A stretch of DNA of 50,545 nt from an uncultured Aquimarina sp. (GCA_947492105.1 CANLMN010000031.1:1-50545); one strand, 5' to 3'. Numbered from the stretch's first letter, positions 25,368-35,306 are shown. The notes: generated by a model from the sequence alone, not told the origin. Program-made: numbers and translations.

Positions 25368-26273
25368 CTATATTTTGTTTCCTGTTTTCATTTCTCCAGG
25401 TTCCAAAGTTCGTATTTTTTCTAGTGTATATTGGATCAATGCATCAATAGTGGCTTCTGGTTTTTTACTAAAAGATCCAGAAACTCTATTAGCCAATATG
25501 GCATTCATAGAGATAGCTCGGTGCCCTAAGAGTTTTGCCAATCCATAGATGCCGGCAGTTTCCATTTCCAAATTTGTGATTTTTTTGGAAAGTTCATATC
25601 GGAAAGAGGTAATTTTTTTATTTAGATCCGGGTCCTCCAAAGGAAGTCGTAGTACACGCCCCTGTGGACCATAAAAACCGGCATTTGTTATTGTGATTCC
25701 GTCAATGGTTTGTTCACTTCTCATGTGCTCTAACAATGTTTTGTCACATTCGATAACATAAGGTTTTCCTTTGTCAATGCTCCAATCTAGATGATTGACA
25801 AGCATGTTGGTGATAATGGGCAATTGTACTTTCTTGCTATTATAAAAATGTAAAAGGCTATCAAAACCGATGGCCATTTCTGAAATGACAAAACTATCCA
25901 AAGGGAATTTGGGTTGGATCGCTCCAGAGGTTCCAATTCGTATGATATCGAGTTGTTTTGGTTTTACATAAGGTTTTCGAGTGATAAAATTGATATTACG
26001 TAATGCATCAAGTTCATTGATCACAATATCCACATTGTCTGTTCCTATTCCGGTAGAAATAACAGTGATGCGTTTGCCTTTATAACTCCCGGTTTGCGTA
26101 TGAAATTCTCGTTTTTGTATCTTGAATTCTATGGTGTCAAAATACTTCGTGACTAGATGTACCCTTTCTGGATCACCTACAGTAATAATGGTACTGGCGA
26201 TCTGTTCTGGTTTGAGGTTTAAATGGTATATCGTTTTGTCTTTGTTTAGTATAAATTCTGATTTTGAAAGCAC
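25368..26273 (-). CDS. Nucleoside phosphorylase (uridine phosphorylase-like)
   Basis: 301 residues, apparently from a GTG start at 26273. Family blocks are visible: ITVGDPERV near the start (phosphate binding), STGIGTDN, IRIGTSGA, and LEMETAGIYGLA, where the Glu pair binds the ribose. These enzymes split nucleosides with phosphate to base and ribose-1-phosphate for salvage. It is somewhat longer than E. coli Udp (253). 25 bp downstream of the DUF1835 gene on the same strand, so possibly co-transcribed. Confidence 0.88.
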   Translation of the reverse strand: MLSKSEFILNKDKTIYHLNLKPEQIASTIITVGDPERVHLVTKYFDTIEFKIQKREFHTQTGSYKGKRITVISTGIGTDNVDIVINELDALRNINFITRKPYVKPKQLDIIRIGTSGAIQPKFPLDSFVISEMAIGFDSLLHFYNSKKVQLPIITNMLVNHLDWSIDKGKPYVIECDKTLLEHMRSEQTIDGITITNAGFYGPQGRVLRLPLEDPDLNKKITSFRYELSKKITNLEMETAGIYGLAKLLGHRAISMNAILANRVSGSFSKKPEATIDALIQYTLEKIRTLEPGEMKTGNKI

Positions 26274-26298
26274 TGGAGGGTGTTTAGTTAATATTATT

Positions 26299-27231
26299 TT
26301 AAAGTTTTAGTAATTTATGATTGTTTGAGTTATAGAGGTAATCGTATTTTTGAACACCGCCATAATTCCATGAGACGACCATGTTGTTGTAAAAATTACG
26401 TTCCTGTTTTAATACTTGTGTGCCTTTGAAGGATAATTTTAATTGTGTGGGAGTTAATTCAAAAAATTGTAATAACTTTCCTATTGTTCTTTTTATTTGC
26501 ATATCATTGTATCCATAATACCCTTGGTATTCTAAGATATATCCAATAAGTTGTTTGGTATTTGCTATTTTGTATTTGCTGACTAGTTCGAGGATATTAT
26601 GTTCAAAAACGTTGAGTCCAGTTTTGATGTTAGGGAAACGTTGTAAGTGAGCCCTCAAGCATGAAGAGAGGAATTGGAATGAAGAGACTTGTTTAATTTT
26701 GGAGATGATTTTCATAGGGTCTTTCTCGCAATAGATCGTCCAAATATCTTTGGCGAGTAATAAGTCGTCTTCTTCTAGTAAGACTTTGCTTTTGTAAAGC
26801 TGTATGAGTTGTTTGTCGTTGAGCTGTACTAGTCCACTAACTTCAGATTCGTTTTTTGTTTTGCCACCGCAGACAAGATGAATCGTTATATCATGTCTAC
26901 AGATACGAAGGATGTAACTGATAGCAGCGATCATATTGATATGACAAAAGAGGTCAAATTCAAACCACAATACAATCGTATCATAATCTACTAGATGATC
27001 TAGTTTTTTGAGCTCCGTTACAAATTGTTTTTCATAACGTTCTGGGGATATCTTGTAATACGATTTTAAAAATTTTTTTCTAACTTCTATAGATTCCTCC
27101 GATTCGATATGTATTCTAGTAGGACCCTCGCAAAGCATTTCTCTCCAAACAAGATAATCCCCTTTGAGATCCAAAGCGGTTATTCTGTTATTAATACTAT
27201 CGCCGTTTGTTATATGTAGCGTTTTTGGCAA
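26299..27231 (-). CDS. DUF1835 domain protein
   Basis: 310 residues. It starts with the diagnostic LHITNGDSINNRI, followed by VWREMLCEGP and VLWFEFDLFCHINM, all conserved in DUF1835 proteins; a C-terminal DUF3658-like half follows. The start is a TTG with AGAGG seven bases upstream, one of the few plausible ribosome binding sites in the window. Its biochemical function is unknown. Confidence 0.82.
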   Translation of the reverse strand: MPKTLHITNGDSINNRITALDLKGDYLVWREMLCEGPTRIHIESEESIEVRKKFLKSYYKISPERYEKQFVTELKKLDHLVDYDTIVLWFEFDLFCHINMIAAISYILRICRHDITIHLVCGGKTKNESEVSGLVQLNDKQLIQLYKSKVLLEEDDLLLAKDIWTIYCEKDPMKIISKIKQVSSFQFLSSCLRAHLQRFPNIKTGLNVFEHNILELVSKYKIANTKQLIGYILEYQGYYGYNDMQIKRTIGKLLQFFELTPTQLKLSFKGTQVLKQERNFYNNMVVSWNYGGVQKYDYLYNSNNHKLLKL

Positions 27232-27319
27232 ATTTACGTCCTCTTAGATTGATGATTTTTAATAAAAAAACCAATTATAATAGTAAATGTACTAAATAAT
27301 TTTAGTAATCAAGAACCGA

Positions 27320-27670
27320 TTACCCTCCAACCCGTTTTATACGATATCCTTTTCCTTGCAAGAGTTGCATTATTTTGTCTCTATAGTTCCCCTGGATCAA
27401 AATTTCTCCACTTTTGACAGTACCTCCAACGCCACATTGCGTTTTTAGGAATTTACCAAGCTGTTTTAGGTCGTCTTCTGTTCCTTGAAAACCGGATATT
27501 ACCGTAACAATTTTGCCACCACGTCCTTTGTTGCTAAAGTGTGCTTCTAGATATTGTTGGTCGGGGGCTAGTGTCTCTGTTATCTCATCAGTTTCTAGTG
27601 AGAAGTCATCATTGGTAGAGAATACAAATCCTCCCAAATCTTCTAAACCTAATTTTTTCTTTTTTGCCAT
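27320..27670 (-). CDS. SUI1/eIF1-like translation factor (YciH type)
   Basis: 116 residues. The C-terminal SUI1 domain is complete: KGRGGKIVTVISGFQGTEDD, LKTQCGVGGTVKSGEILIQG and KIMQLLQGKGYRIKR. Bacterial homologues bind the ribosome and affect start-site fidelity. 3 bp after the IPNS-like gene, so both are on one transcript. Confidence 0.92.
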   Translation of the reverse strand: MAKKKKLGLEDLGGFVFSTNDDFSLETDEITETLAPDQQYLEAHFSNKGRGGKIVTVISGFQGTEDDLKQLGKFLKTQCGVGGTVKSGEILIQGNYRDKIMQLLQGKGYRIKRVGG

Positions 27671-27673
27671 CTG

Positions 27674-28630
27674 TTATTTTTTAATCAATCCGATTTCTAT
27701 CAATCGCTGGCGCAAAAATGCTCCTGCCGTAATATCATCATAGGCCTTTGGTTGATTCTCAGAGATACAGTTTTCTAGAGCGTTTAGCGGCATCTCACTT
27801 CGAGGATGCATAAAGAAAGGGATAGAGTACCGCGGTGTATCCCATTGTTCTTTTGGTGGGTTTATTACACGATGAATTGTAGACCTTAATTTGTTGTTCG
27901 TAAGTCGCTCTAACATATCTCCTACATTGATAACTAGTTCATCCTCTTTTGGTAAGGCATCGATCCATTCTCCATCTTTTCTTAGTACTTGTAGTCCACC
28001 TGTAGATGCCCCCATTAGTAGGGTAATTAGATTGATGTCTCCATGTGCTCCAGCACGTACAGCTCCTTTGGGTTCTGTAGTTATGGGCGGGTAGTGTATT
28101 GGACGTAGAATACTGTTGCCGTTACTGCCCCAATGGTCAAAATAGTGTTCATCAAGTCCAATATATAAAGCTAATGCCCGTAGAACATAAATTCCAGTCT
28201 TTTCTAGCATTTTGTAGGCATTCATGCCTACAGTATTAAAATTAGGTAGCTCTTTTACTTGAATATTTTTAGGATATGTTTCGACCAAATTAGCATCTGG
28301 TGTGGGTTCTTGTCCAAAGTGCCAAAATTCCTTCAGATCTCCCTCTTTTTTACCCTTTGCATGTTCTTTGCCAAAAGAAATATATCCTCGTTGTCCACCA
28401 AGACCATCAATTTCATAAGCCTCTTTGATAGCTAGCGGTAGATCAAAAAAAGCTTTGATTTCTTGATAAAGATCTGCTTGGAGTTGTTCGTCAAGAAAAT
28501 GATTTTTTAGTGTGACAAATCCTATTTCTTCATAGGCCTGTCCTATTTCTTGAACAAATTTTTGCTTTCTTGTAGTATCTGAAGAAAGAAAATCAGCAAG
28601 ATCTACACTCGGAATAGTATATGATGACAT
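27674..28630 (-). CDS. Isopenicillin-N-synthase-family Fe(II)/2OG dioxygenase
   Basis: 318 residues. The N-terminal DIOX_N region has IPSVDLADFLS. The catalytic core has His and Asp in AGAHGDINLITLL, the distal His in STIHRVINPP, and the cosubstrate-binding RYSIPFF (R-x-S). Not an antibiotic biosynthesis locus from context; housekeeping homologues exist in many marine bacteria with unknown substrates. First gene of a pair with the SUI1 gene. A TAATTTTG -7 box lies just upstream. Confidence 0.9.
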   Translation of the reverse strand: MSSYTIPSVDLADFLSSDTTRKQKFVQEIGQAYEEIGFVTLKNHFLDEQLQADLYQEIKAFFDLPLAIKEAYEIDGLGGQRGYISFGKEHAKGKKEGDLKEFWHFGQEPTPDANLVETYPKNIQVKELPNFNTVGMNAYKMLEKTGIYVLRALALYIGLDEHYFDHWGSNGNSILRPIHYPPITTEPKGAVRAGAHGDINLITLLMGASTGGLQVLRKDGEWIDALPKEDELVINVGDMLERLTNNKLRSTIHRVINPPKEQWDTPRYSIPFFMHPRSEMPLNALENCISENQPKAYDDITAGAFLRQRLIEIGLIKK

Positions 28631-28655
28631 TAAACTAGGGTGCTATTGTTTATTG

Positions 28656-28663
28656 CAAAATTA
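28656..28663 (-). promoter_or_regulatory. -7 box of the IPNS-like/SUI1 operon
   Basis: Minus strand reads TAATTTTGC, fitting TAnnTTTG, 26 bp upstream of the start codon. No clear -33 TTG at the usual distance. Confidence 0.4.
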
Positions 28664-28769
28664 CATAATAATCAAAACTTATTGGTTTCTCAAATGTGAA
28701 ATATTACAATAATTTCTTGAATTGATTTAAGCGCAAAAAAAATCTAATGCTGGAGTGTATTTGTGGAAT

Positions 28770-29411
28770 TTAGACTGTTTTGTTTCGCTGTTTATTAATT
28801 TCGTCCTGTAATTTACGATTTAGCTTTTGTTCACGTTCCAAGGCTTTTCTCCTGTGATCTTCAAATTCTCCTTCAGTTTCTGACAATGCTTTTTTTGCAG
28901 CGATAGTTATGGCATTACTGTTTTTAAATTTGTAGATAAAGAAAAGTAATAATACAAGTAGTACACCACTAATACTCCACATCAATGATTTGTAGCTACT
29001 TTTGGTAAAAGCCATACCCAAAAAGTTCATATTATCTTTTTCTAGTGTAACTGCATCAAGTTTTTGATTTGATTCTGCCAAAGATTTTTCTAGATTGGCG
29101 ACGGACTTTTTTTGTTTTTCTAATGCGGCATTTGTACTCGTAATTTTAGTCTCGTAGATTTTGAGAGAGTCTAGGGCATTTTTTTTTAATTTTTCTAAGA
29201 AAACACGCTTCACTACTTTGAAGTCTTGAAAACGATTAGATTTTTCTATCACATAATCAAATTGTCTGGCAATATTTTCTTGCTCTAAGGCTTGATTAAC
29301 AGTCAATGGATTCGGATCTACAATTTGTTGCGCAGAGAAATTCATACTATAACATACAATAAGTACAGTTACTAGTAATGTTCGAGTGATGTTCGTATTA
29401 TTTTTTAGCAT
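28770..29411 (-). CDS. Exported coiled-coil membrane protein
   Basis: 213 residues. The N-terminal signal peptide (about 10-28) is followed by a periplasmic part with a long heptad-rich coiled coil (about 80-120), one transmembrane helix (about 137-160, WSISGVLLVLLLFFIYKF), and a highly charged helical C-terminal tail. Similar flavobacterial proteins are sometimes labelled tRNA (guanine-N1)-methyltransferase; nothing here supports that activity. It lies on the same strand as the protease gene at 30994-29585, after that gene's terminator. Confidence 0.65.
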   Translation of the reverse strand: MLKNNTNITRTLLVTVLIVCYSMNFSAQQIVDPNPLTVNQALEQENIARQFDYVIEKSNRFQDFKVVKRVFLEKLKKNALDSLKIYETKITSTNAALEKQKKSVANLEKSLAESNQKLDAVTLEKDNMNFLGMAFTKSSYKSLMWSISGVLLVLLLFFIYKFKNSNAITIAAKKALSETEGEFEDHRRKALEREQKLNRKLQDEINKQRNKTV

Positions 29412-29530
29412 TTTCCGAATAGATTTTTCTTTAAAACAGAATAACGAATTAGATAGTCTGTCTACTATTTTTAGAGTAACGTTTACTTAATAATCCTTAT
29501 TGCGATTTTACTTAAAATTTAAATATATAA

Positions 29531-29564
29531 AAATCCCCTTGAAATAGCTAAATCAAGGGGATTT
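29531..29564 (-). terminator. Terminator of the HtrA gene
   Basis: Perfect 12-bp stem AAATCCCCTTGA / TCAAGGGGATTT with a 10-base loop, ending in a T-rich tail on the minus strand, 20 bp after the protease stop codon. Confidence 0.88.
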
Positions 29565-29584
29565 CAAAAATACTTTTATACTAT

Positions 29585-30994
29585 TTAATTACCAAAGACA
29601 AAATGTCTTTTTTCTCCTTCCCAATCTATAAAACTGATAGTGATATCTTCTTGTGGTGATTTGCGTTCCATAATACGGCGTACATCATCAACATTTTTTA
29701 CTTCTTGATTATCTATTTCTGTAATGATTAATCCTTTGATTTTATAGCGTTGCATGCGTTCTGTCAACACCTCTTGGATTACAACACCATGTTTGATGTT
29801 GAATTTTTTGAGATCAGAACTGTTTGCATTAGTGACTTCTACACCTACGTCTTTGAGTTTGTAACTATGGTATTTGGATAGGGTAACGGGTAATTGTAAT
29901 TCTTTGTTGTTACGAACTATCTTGATATTGATGATGTCATCAGGACGTTTACTGCTTACGTAACCTGTAAGATCAGAGAATTTGCGTACTTGGATATTAT
30001 CTATTGCCTTGATGAGATCTCCTTCTTTGATACCTCCTTTGTCAGCACCACTGTTTTTTTCGACACTATTAACAAAAACACCTTGAGTGTCATCAAAGCC
30101 GTATTCTTCTGCTACTTGCGAATTGACAGTGCCACCAATAATACCTATTATTCCTTTTTGGACATCGCCATACTCTATTAAATCATCTACGATTTTTTTT
30201 GCATTATTCGAAGGGACCGCAAAAGCATACCCTACATAACTACCCGTTTGGGAGGTGATAGCGGTGTTGATCCCAATAAGTTCTCCTTTGATATTTACCA
30301 ATGCACCCCCGCTATTTCCTGGGTTGATCGCAGCATCTGTTTGTATAAACGATTGTGGATTGGCATCATATTCGTTGAGGTCTCTAGATTTTGCGCTTAC
30401 GATTCCTGCGGTTACTGTAGAGGTTAGGTTAAAGGGGTTTCCAACTGCTAATACCCATTCTCCAATTTTGGCGTTATTGGAATCTCCAAATGGAATGTAT
30501 TTTAATTTTTTGTCAGCGTCAATTTTGATCAAAGCGATGTCTGATTTGGGATCAGATCCAATAACTTCTGCTGTATATGTTTGGTTATTGTTTAAAGTGA
30601 TTTGTACTTCTGCAGCTCCTGCGATGACATGATAGTTTGTAACAATATAGCCGTCTTCTGTAATAATCACACCAGAACCAGCGCCAGTAATCTCTTTGCG
30701 CTCTACTCCGCTATTGCGCAGGTATTCCATATAATTTCTAGGAGTTCTGTTGATTGCAAGATGTTTTACATGCACTACAGCATCTACTGTTTTTGCAGCT
30801 GCGATAGTGAAATCGTTTTCAGTAACCCCCACCATTCTACTCTTATAATCTGTAGGAATGTAGTTAGGTATCGTTTGGGGTTGAGATGCTTCGGTAACTG
30901 CTTGTGGAGTTGGTTCTAGAAATAGTTTGTAGCTGCCTAGAGTTACACCACCAGCCAAAACTGCCACCCCAAATAAACTCATAAATTTTTTCAT
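29585..30994 (-). CDS. HtrA/DegP-type periplasmic serine protease
   Basis: 469 residues. An N-terminal membrane anchor or signal (about 4-25) precedes a trypsin-like domain with the catalytic triad His122 (TNYHVIAG), Asp152 (SDIALIKI) and Ser228 (NPGNSGG), then two PDZ domains (about 280-365 and 385-465). It should degrade or refold damaged envelope proteins. The first PDZ carries the ligand loop GIIGGTV. Followed by a strong terminator and divergent from dapF. Confidence 0.95.
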   Translation of the reverse strand: MKKFMSLFGVAVLAGGVTLGSYKLFLEPTPQAVTEASQPQTIPNYIPTDYKSRMVGVTENDFTIAAAKTVDAVVHVKHLAINRTPRNYMEYLRNSGVERKEITGAGSGVIITEDGYIVTNYHVIAGAAEVQITLNNNQTYTAEVIGSDPKSDIALIKIDADKKLKYIPFGDSNNAKIGEWVLAVGNPFNLTSTVTAGIVSAKSRDLNEYDANPQSFIQTDAAINPGNSGGALVNIKGELIGINTAITSQTGSYVGYAFAVPSNNAKKIVDDLIEYGDVQKGIIGIIGGTVNSQVAEEYGFDDTQGVFVNSVEKNSGADKGGIKEGDLIKAIDNIQVRKFSDLTGYVSSKRPDDIINIKIVRNNKELQLPVTLSKYHSYKLKDVGVEVTNANSSDLKKFNIKHGVVIQEVLTERMQRYKIKGLIITEIDNQEVKNVDDVRRIMERKSPQEDITISFIDWEGEKRHFVFGN

Positions 30995-31242
30995 ATTTTT
31001 TAAGTTTTTTTGTTATTAAAAGATATAAATTAAACCAATGCTTGTTAGCTCTTACTTTAAATAGACGATAAATAATTACAAAAGTTTCATCGTAAAGTGT
31101 TAAATATTGTCTAAGAAAAACAGATTTTTGGAAAAGAAAGAACCGTACATTTTATAGGATTCTAATCATCGTATTCTCAAAAAAACGTTTTTCAACACTC
31201 AATTAACTTCGTACCTTTACCGACGTTCTAAAAACAGAAAGT

Positions 31243-32028
31243 ATGACACTTACATTTTATAAGTACCAAGGTACCGGAAATGATTTTGTAATTATCGATA
31301 ATCGTTTGGGAGTATTCCCCAAAAATGATACCAAACTTGTTGCTAGATTGTGTGACCGAAAATTTGGCATAGGAGCAGATGGTCTCATGCTGTTAGAGAA
31401 GCCAACAGCTGCAGATGATGATTTTGTAATGGTGTACTATAATGCAGATGGTCGTGAGAGTACTATGTGTGGTAACGGGGGGCGCTGTCTAGTGGCTTTT
31501 GCTGCGTTTGTGGGGGTGATACAAAACCATGCAACATTTACTGCGGTTGATGGAAAACATACTGCAAGTATAGTAGGGGATTCTGTACGCTTACAGATGC
31601 AAAATGTCAGTAAAATAAATACTTATGATAAGCATTTGTTTTTGGATACCGGTTCGCCACACCATGTTATGAAGGTTAGTGACCTCCAAAAATATGACGT
31701 CAAAACCAATGGGAGCACTATTAGAAATGGAGCACCATATTTTGAGGAAGGAACAAATGTGAATTTTGTAGAAAAAATTGATACAGATCGCTATGCAGTA
31801 CGTACGTTTGAGCGGGGCGTAGAAGATGAAACTTTGTCATGTGGGACGGGAGTAACAGCAGTCGCTCTAGGAATGCATACGCTAGGGGAACTAACAAGCA
31901 ATGCCGTACAGATAGAAACTCTGGGAGGCGAACTCGAAGTGTCGTTCGTAGCAAATGGATCTGAGTTTACCGAAGTGTATTTGACAGGGCCAGCAGTACA
32001 AGTGTTCAAGGGAGAGTACAAATGCTAA
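31243..32028 (+). CDS. dapF: Diaminopimelate epimerase
   Basis: 261 residues. The two catalytic cysteines are visible: Cys76 in MCGNGGRC and Cys200 in SCGTGVTA. KYQGTGNDFVIID is the N-terminal signature. It converts LL- to meso-diaminopimelate for lysine and peptidoglycan synthesis. First gene of an operon; it overlaps the next gene by 7 bp. Confidence 0.97.
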   Translation: MTLTFYKYQGTGNDFVIIDNRLGVFPKNDTKLVARLCDRKFGIGADGLMLLEKPTAADDDFVMVYYNADGRESTMCGNGGRCLVAFAAFVGVIQNHATFTAVDGKHTASIVGDSVRLQMQNVSKINTYDKHLFLDTGSPHHVMKVSDLQKYDVKTNGSTIRNGAPYFEEGTNVNFVEKIDTDRYAVRTFERGVEDETLSCGTGVTAVALGMHTLGELTSNAVQIETLGGELEVSFVANGSEFTEVYLTGPAVQVFKGEYKC

Positions 32029-32549
32029 GCCTTTTTGGAGATACGTGCTACCTGCGAGCATTGGAACCCGAGGATTTGGAATTCATTTTTTGGGTAGAAA
32101 ATAATGAAGATTTTTGGGAGGTAAGTAGCACACAAACACCGTATTCCAAATTTTTGATTAAACAATATTTAGAAAATGCACACTTGGATATATATGAAGT
32201 CAAACAATTACGTTTAGTTATATGTAAAAATGACACAACGCCTATAGGATTGATTGATCTTTTTGATTTTAATCCAGCTCATAGAAGAGCAGGAGTGGGG
32301 ATTTTGATTACAGAAATAGAGAATAGAGCAAATGGCTATGGGGAAGAAGCTTTGCAGTTATTGATGGATTATGGAAAAAAACATTTGCATTTACATCAAT
32401 TATATGCCAATATTGGTGTAGATAATACGGCGAGTATCAGGCTGTTTGAAAAAATGAATTTTACTAAAATAGGTCTGAAAAAAGACTGGAATTTGGTTGC
32501 AGGAAAATACAAAGACGAACTATTATACCAACTACGATATGTACATTAA
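32022..32549 (+). CDS. GNAT acetyltransferase, RimL/SpeG-like
   Basis: 175 residues with LRALEPEDLEFIFWVEN at the start, DFNPAHRRAGVGILI as the region before the acetyl-CoA loop, and a C-terminal ANIGVDNTASIRLFEKMNF motif. The layout resembles spermidine or N-terminal acetyltransferases; the substrate is not known. It is translationally coupled between dapF and mltG (overlaps of 7 and 11 bp). Confidence 0.87.
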   Translation: MLSLFGDTCYLRALEPEDLEFIFWVENNEDFWEVSSTQTPYSKFLIKQYLENAHLDIYEVKQLRLVICKNDTTPIGLIDLFDFNPAHRRAGVGILITEIENRANGYGEEALQLLMDYGKKHLHLHQLYANIGVDNTASIRLFEKMNFTKIGLKKDWNLVAGKYKDELLYQLRYVH

Positions 32550-33582
32550 AAAAATACTACTTCTAATTGCGGTTTTGGGATTATTTGCAGGTGCTGCATT
32601 TGCATACTATATATATGGAGCTGTTTTTAATCCAAACACTAGCTTTTCAGAAGAAAGTGTGACGATTAAGATACCAACGAATACCACCTATCCAGAGCTA
32701 TTGACTATTTTAAAACCTTATGTAGAGAACATAGATAGTTTTGATAAAATCGCGCAACGAAAAGGATACACTACCCGTGTAAAAGCAGGAAGATATATTA
32801 TAAAGAAGGGATCTAGTAACAATACGCTGGTAGATAACCTACGGAGCAAAAACACACCTATTTATGTTACTTTTAATAATCAGGAACGTTTAGAGAATTT
32901 GGCTGGTAGAGTTGCTAAGCAAATAGAAGCTGATAGTGTTTCACTACTCAAAAGGTTTAAAAATACTACTTATTTAAAGAAAAAAGGTTTCAATAAGGCC
33001 ACAGCATTAGGGATGTATATTCCTAATAAATACGAGTTTTTCTGGAATACGTCTGCAGAGGAGTTTCAAGAACGAATGTATAAAGAATATAAACGATTTT
33101 GGAATGAAAACCGTTTGAATAAAGCAAAGAAGTTGAATTTGACTGCACATCAAGTCATGACAATTGCTTCAATTGTACAAAAGGAAACGGTAAAAATAGA
33201 GGAGCGCCCGAGAGTGGCTGGGGTGTATCTTAATCGCTATAAAAATGATTGGAAACTAGATGCAGATCCTACCGTAATCTATGCGGTCAAAAAACATCGT
33301 AATGATTGGAAGACTCCGATTAAACGTGTTTTGTTTAAAGATTTGAAGATTGATAGTCCTTATAATACTTATAAATATAAAGAACTCCCTCCTGGATTGA
33401 TTGCGATGCCAGATGTTTCTGCAATAGATGCGGTACTTAATCCAGAAAAACATAGCTATTTCTTCTTTGTAGCAGACCCATCAAATTTTGGCTATCATCT
33501 ATTCTCTAAAACCTTAGCACAACACAACAGAAGTAGGAATAAGTACGTTAAGTGGATTAATGAGAAAGGGATACAGCGATAG
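32539..33582 (+). CDS. mltG: Endolytic murein transglycosylase
   Basis: 347 residues from the ATG at 32539. An earlier start at 32497 would add 14 unlike residues. One transmembrane helix (about 4-24) anchors a periplasmic YceG domain with the catalytic Glu in ASIVQKET and the family block RVAGVYLNRYKNDWKLDADPT. It cuts nascent glycan strands and so sets peptidoglycan chain length. The operon with dapF links two cell-wall functions. Confidence 0.95.
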   Translation: MYIKKILLLIAVLGLFAGAAFAYYIYGAVFNPNTSFSEESVTIKIPTNTTYPELLTILKPYVENIDSFDKIAQRKGYTTRVKAGRYIIKKGSSNNTLVDNLRSKNTPIYVTFNNQERLENLAGRVAKQIEADSVSLLKRFKNTTYLKKKGFNKATALGMYIPNKYEFFWNTSAEEFQERMYKEYKRFWNENRLNKAKKLNLTAHQVMTIASIVQKETVKIEERPRVAGVYLNRYKNDWKLDADPTVIYAVKKHRNDWKTPIKRVLFKDLKIDSPYNTYKYKELPPGLIAMPDVSAIDAVLNPEKHSYFFFVADPSNFGYHLFSKTLAQHNRSRNKYVKWINEKGIQR

Positions 33583-33828
33583 TTTTTGTGAAGTATTCTG
33601 ATTTTTTTTGATTTTTAATGTTAAAATAGTGGGATATATTCGACAGAAATATACTTCAGGTGTATGGCAAATTGTGTATTTTGAAGTTTTTATCGGTGTT
33701 TTTGTCGAAAAACAAAGCTTGTCTAAAATGTTGTTTTTTTGGACGTTAATGTGCAATTTTCCAGTAAACAAGCTGTGTTGAGAAGGTATAGGATGAGCGC
33801 TTTGGAGAGAAATGTTAAAATCGGGATA

Positions 33829-33860
33829 TTGTTTAGAACTTGTTTTATACAGTATCTTTG
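33829..33860 (+). promoter_or_regulatory. Bacteroidota-type promoter for the lysozyme-like gene
   Basis: TTG at 33829-33831, a 21-bp spacer, then TATCTTTG at 33853-33860, a good match to TTG-N19-21-TAnnTTTG. The start codon is at 33923. The rest of the 33583-33922 gap shows no gene. Confidence 0.6.
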
Positions 33861-33922
33861 CGCCAGAAATTTAAATGACATGAAGAATACTGGTTTGCAG
33901 TAGTCATTTAGAAAAATAATAT

Positions 33923-34564
33923 ATGATAAAGAAAACAAAGTTTACTGCCTTACCCCTGTTATTGGTATTTTTATTTTACGGATTTACAATCAAGGATTTA
34001 CGATTGTTGAAAGATGTCTATAGTACCAAATACTCAAATCTTTTTTATGATGTGCCTACCTTGGAAGAGGTGTACAGTCAAGAAGAGAATTACTTGTTTC
34101 CATACCTTGGGAAAAGTTATTTGGGGTTTAAAGAAGCCTTAGGTTTCAAAGAATCAGGAGGACGTTATGGAGTGGTCAATCGATTTGGATATATGGGGAA
34201 ATATCAATTTGGAAAAGGTACGTTACGCCTGATTGGTATTCGGGATGCTAGCATGTTCTTACATAGTCCAAAACTGCAAGAAAAAGCATTTTATGCCAAC
34301 TCGTCAAGAAATAAGTGGATTCTAAGAAAATTTATTGCATATTTTAACGGAATGCGGATCAGAGGTGTTTTGATAACAGAATCTGGTATTCTCGCAGCTG
34401 CGCACTTGGTTGGTCCGGGTGCTGTCAAAGATTATCTACGTAGTGGAGGTAGAACCATTCCTGCGGATGCTTTTGGTACCTCTATAGAGGATTACATGCG
34501 CAAATTTTCTGGATATGATACTTCCTTTGTCTATCCAGAACGTAGAGCAAAAGCTCAACTGTAA
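33923..34564 (+). CDS. Exported lysozyme-like (transglycosylase-fold) protein
   Basis: 213 residues. The N-terminal hydrophobic segment (about 8-25) is a signal or anchor. The core FKESGGRYGVVNRFGYMGKY matches the lysozyme-like pattern with a catalytic Glu followed by a glycine-rich strand. Further on, GILAAAHLVGPGAVKDYLRSG is typical of muramidase or SLT-like folds in Bacteroidota. It should act on peptidoglycan. It follows the mltG operon but has its own promoter. Convergent with the RsmI-like gene. Confidence 0.72.
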   Translation: MIKKTKFTALPLLLVFLFYGFTIKDLRLLKDVYSTKYSNLFYDVPTLEEVYSQEENYLFPYLGKSYLGFKEALGFKESGGRYGVVNRFGYMGKYQFGKGTLRLIGIRDASMFLHSPKLQEKAFYANSSRNKWILRKFIAYFNGMRIRGVLITESGILAAAHLVGPGAVKDYLRSGGRTIPADAFGTSIEDYMRKFSGYDTSFVYPERRAKAQL

Positions 34565-34577
34565 AAAGGGTTTAAAC

Positions 34578-35306
34578 TTAATCCTTTTGAATAATAAAAA
34601 TGGTTGGTCTTTTATGAAGGTCAACCTTTTCTTTTCTCCATTCATTGATCGTTTGGGTTCTGATGAATTCTGTTGTCAAAGTAATATCACATGCGATGCA
34701 TAGGCGTGTCTGTGGGTGTAGAATAGTAATGAGGTCTTCGACCATTTTGTTATTACGATACGGAGTTTCGATAAATAACTGTGATTGTTTTTTTTCAAAA
34801 GAAAGGCGTTCTATATTTTTTAAGGCATTTTTTCGTTCCGATTTCTCTATAGGAAGATAGCCATTAAAAGTAAAATTCTGTCCATTCATGCCACTACCCA
34901 TCATTGCTAATAGAATAGAGGACGGACCAACAAGAGGGATTACTTTGATTCCTTTTTGATGCGCAATTTTTACAACATCAGCTCCTGGGTCTGCAATCCC
35001 GGGACATCCGGCCTCAGAAAGGATTCCTACTGGAATTCCTGCCAAACATGGTTCTAGATAACTAGGGAGTTCAGAGACGTCTGTGTACTTATTGATTACA
35101 TTGAGTTGTAGTTCTTGTTGTGGTTTCCTAGGACTTATTTTTTTTATAAATCGACGTGCAGTTTTTTCATTTTCTACAATAAAATGATCTACCTCTTCTA
35201 GAATTTTCTTTATTGAAATGGGAAGTACTTCTAGATGAATGTTTTCTCCTAGGCGGGTTGGTATCAAGTATAAAGCACCTGTTGTGGCGTGAGATAGGTT
35301 TTTCAT
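34578..35306 (-). CDS. RsmI-like SAM-dependent methyltransferase (TP methylase family)
   Basis: 242 residues from the ATG at 35306; the frame is open to 35369. It has the tetrapyrrole-methylase fold with GALYLIPTRLGE at the start, GILSEAGCPGIADPGADVV and VPLVGPSSILLAMMGSGMNG. These match RsmI, which 2'-O-methylates C1402 of 16S rRNA. The length is shorter than typical RsmI (about 280) and the C-terminal domain is lacking, as in the short flavobacterial paralogue, so the exact target is uncertain. Confidence 0.85.
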   Translation of the reverse strand: MKNLSHATTGALYLIPTRLGENIHLEVLPISIKKILEEVDHFIVENEKTARRFIKKISPRKPQQELQLNVINKYTDVSELPSYLEPCLAGIPVGILSEAGCPGIADPGADVVKIAHQKGIKVIPLVGPSSILLAMMGSGMNGQNFTFNGYLPIEKSERKNALKNIERLSFEKKQSQLFIETPYRNNKMVEDLITILHPQTRLCIACDITLTTEFIRTQTINEWRKEKVDLHKRPTIFIIQKD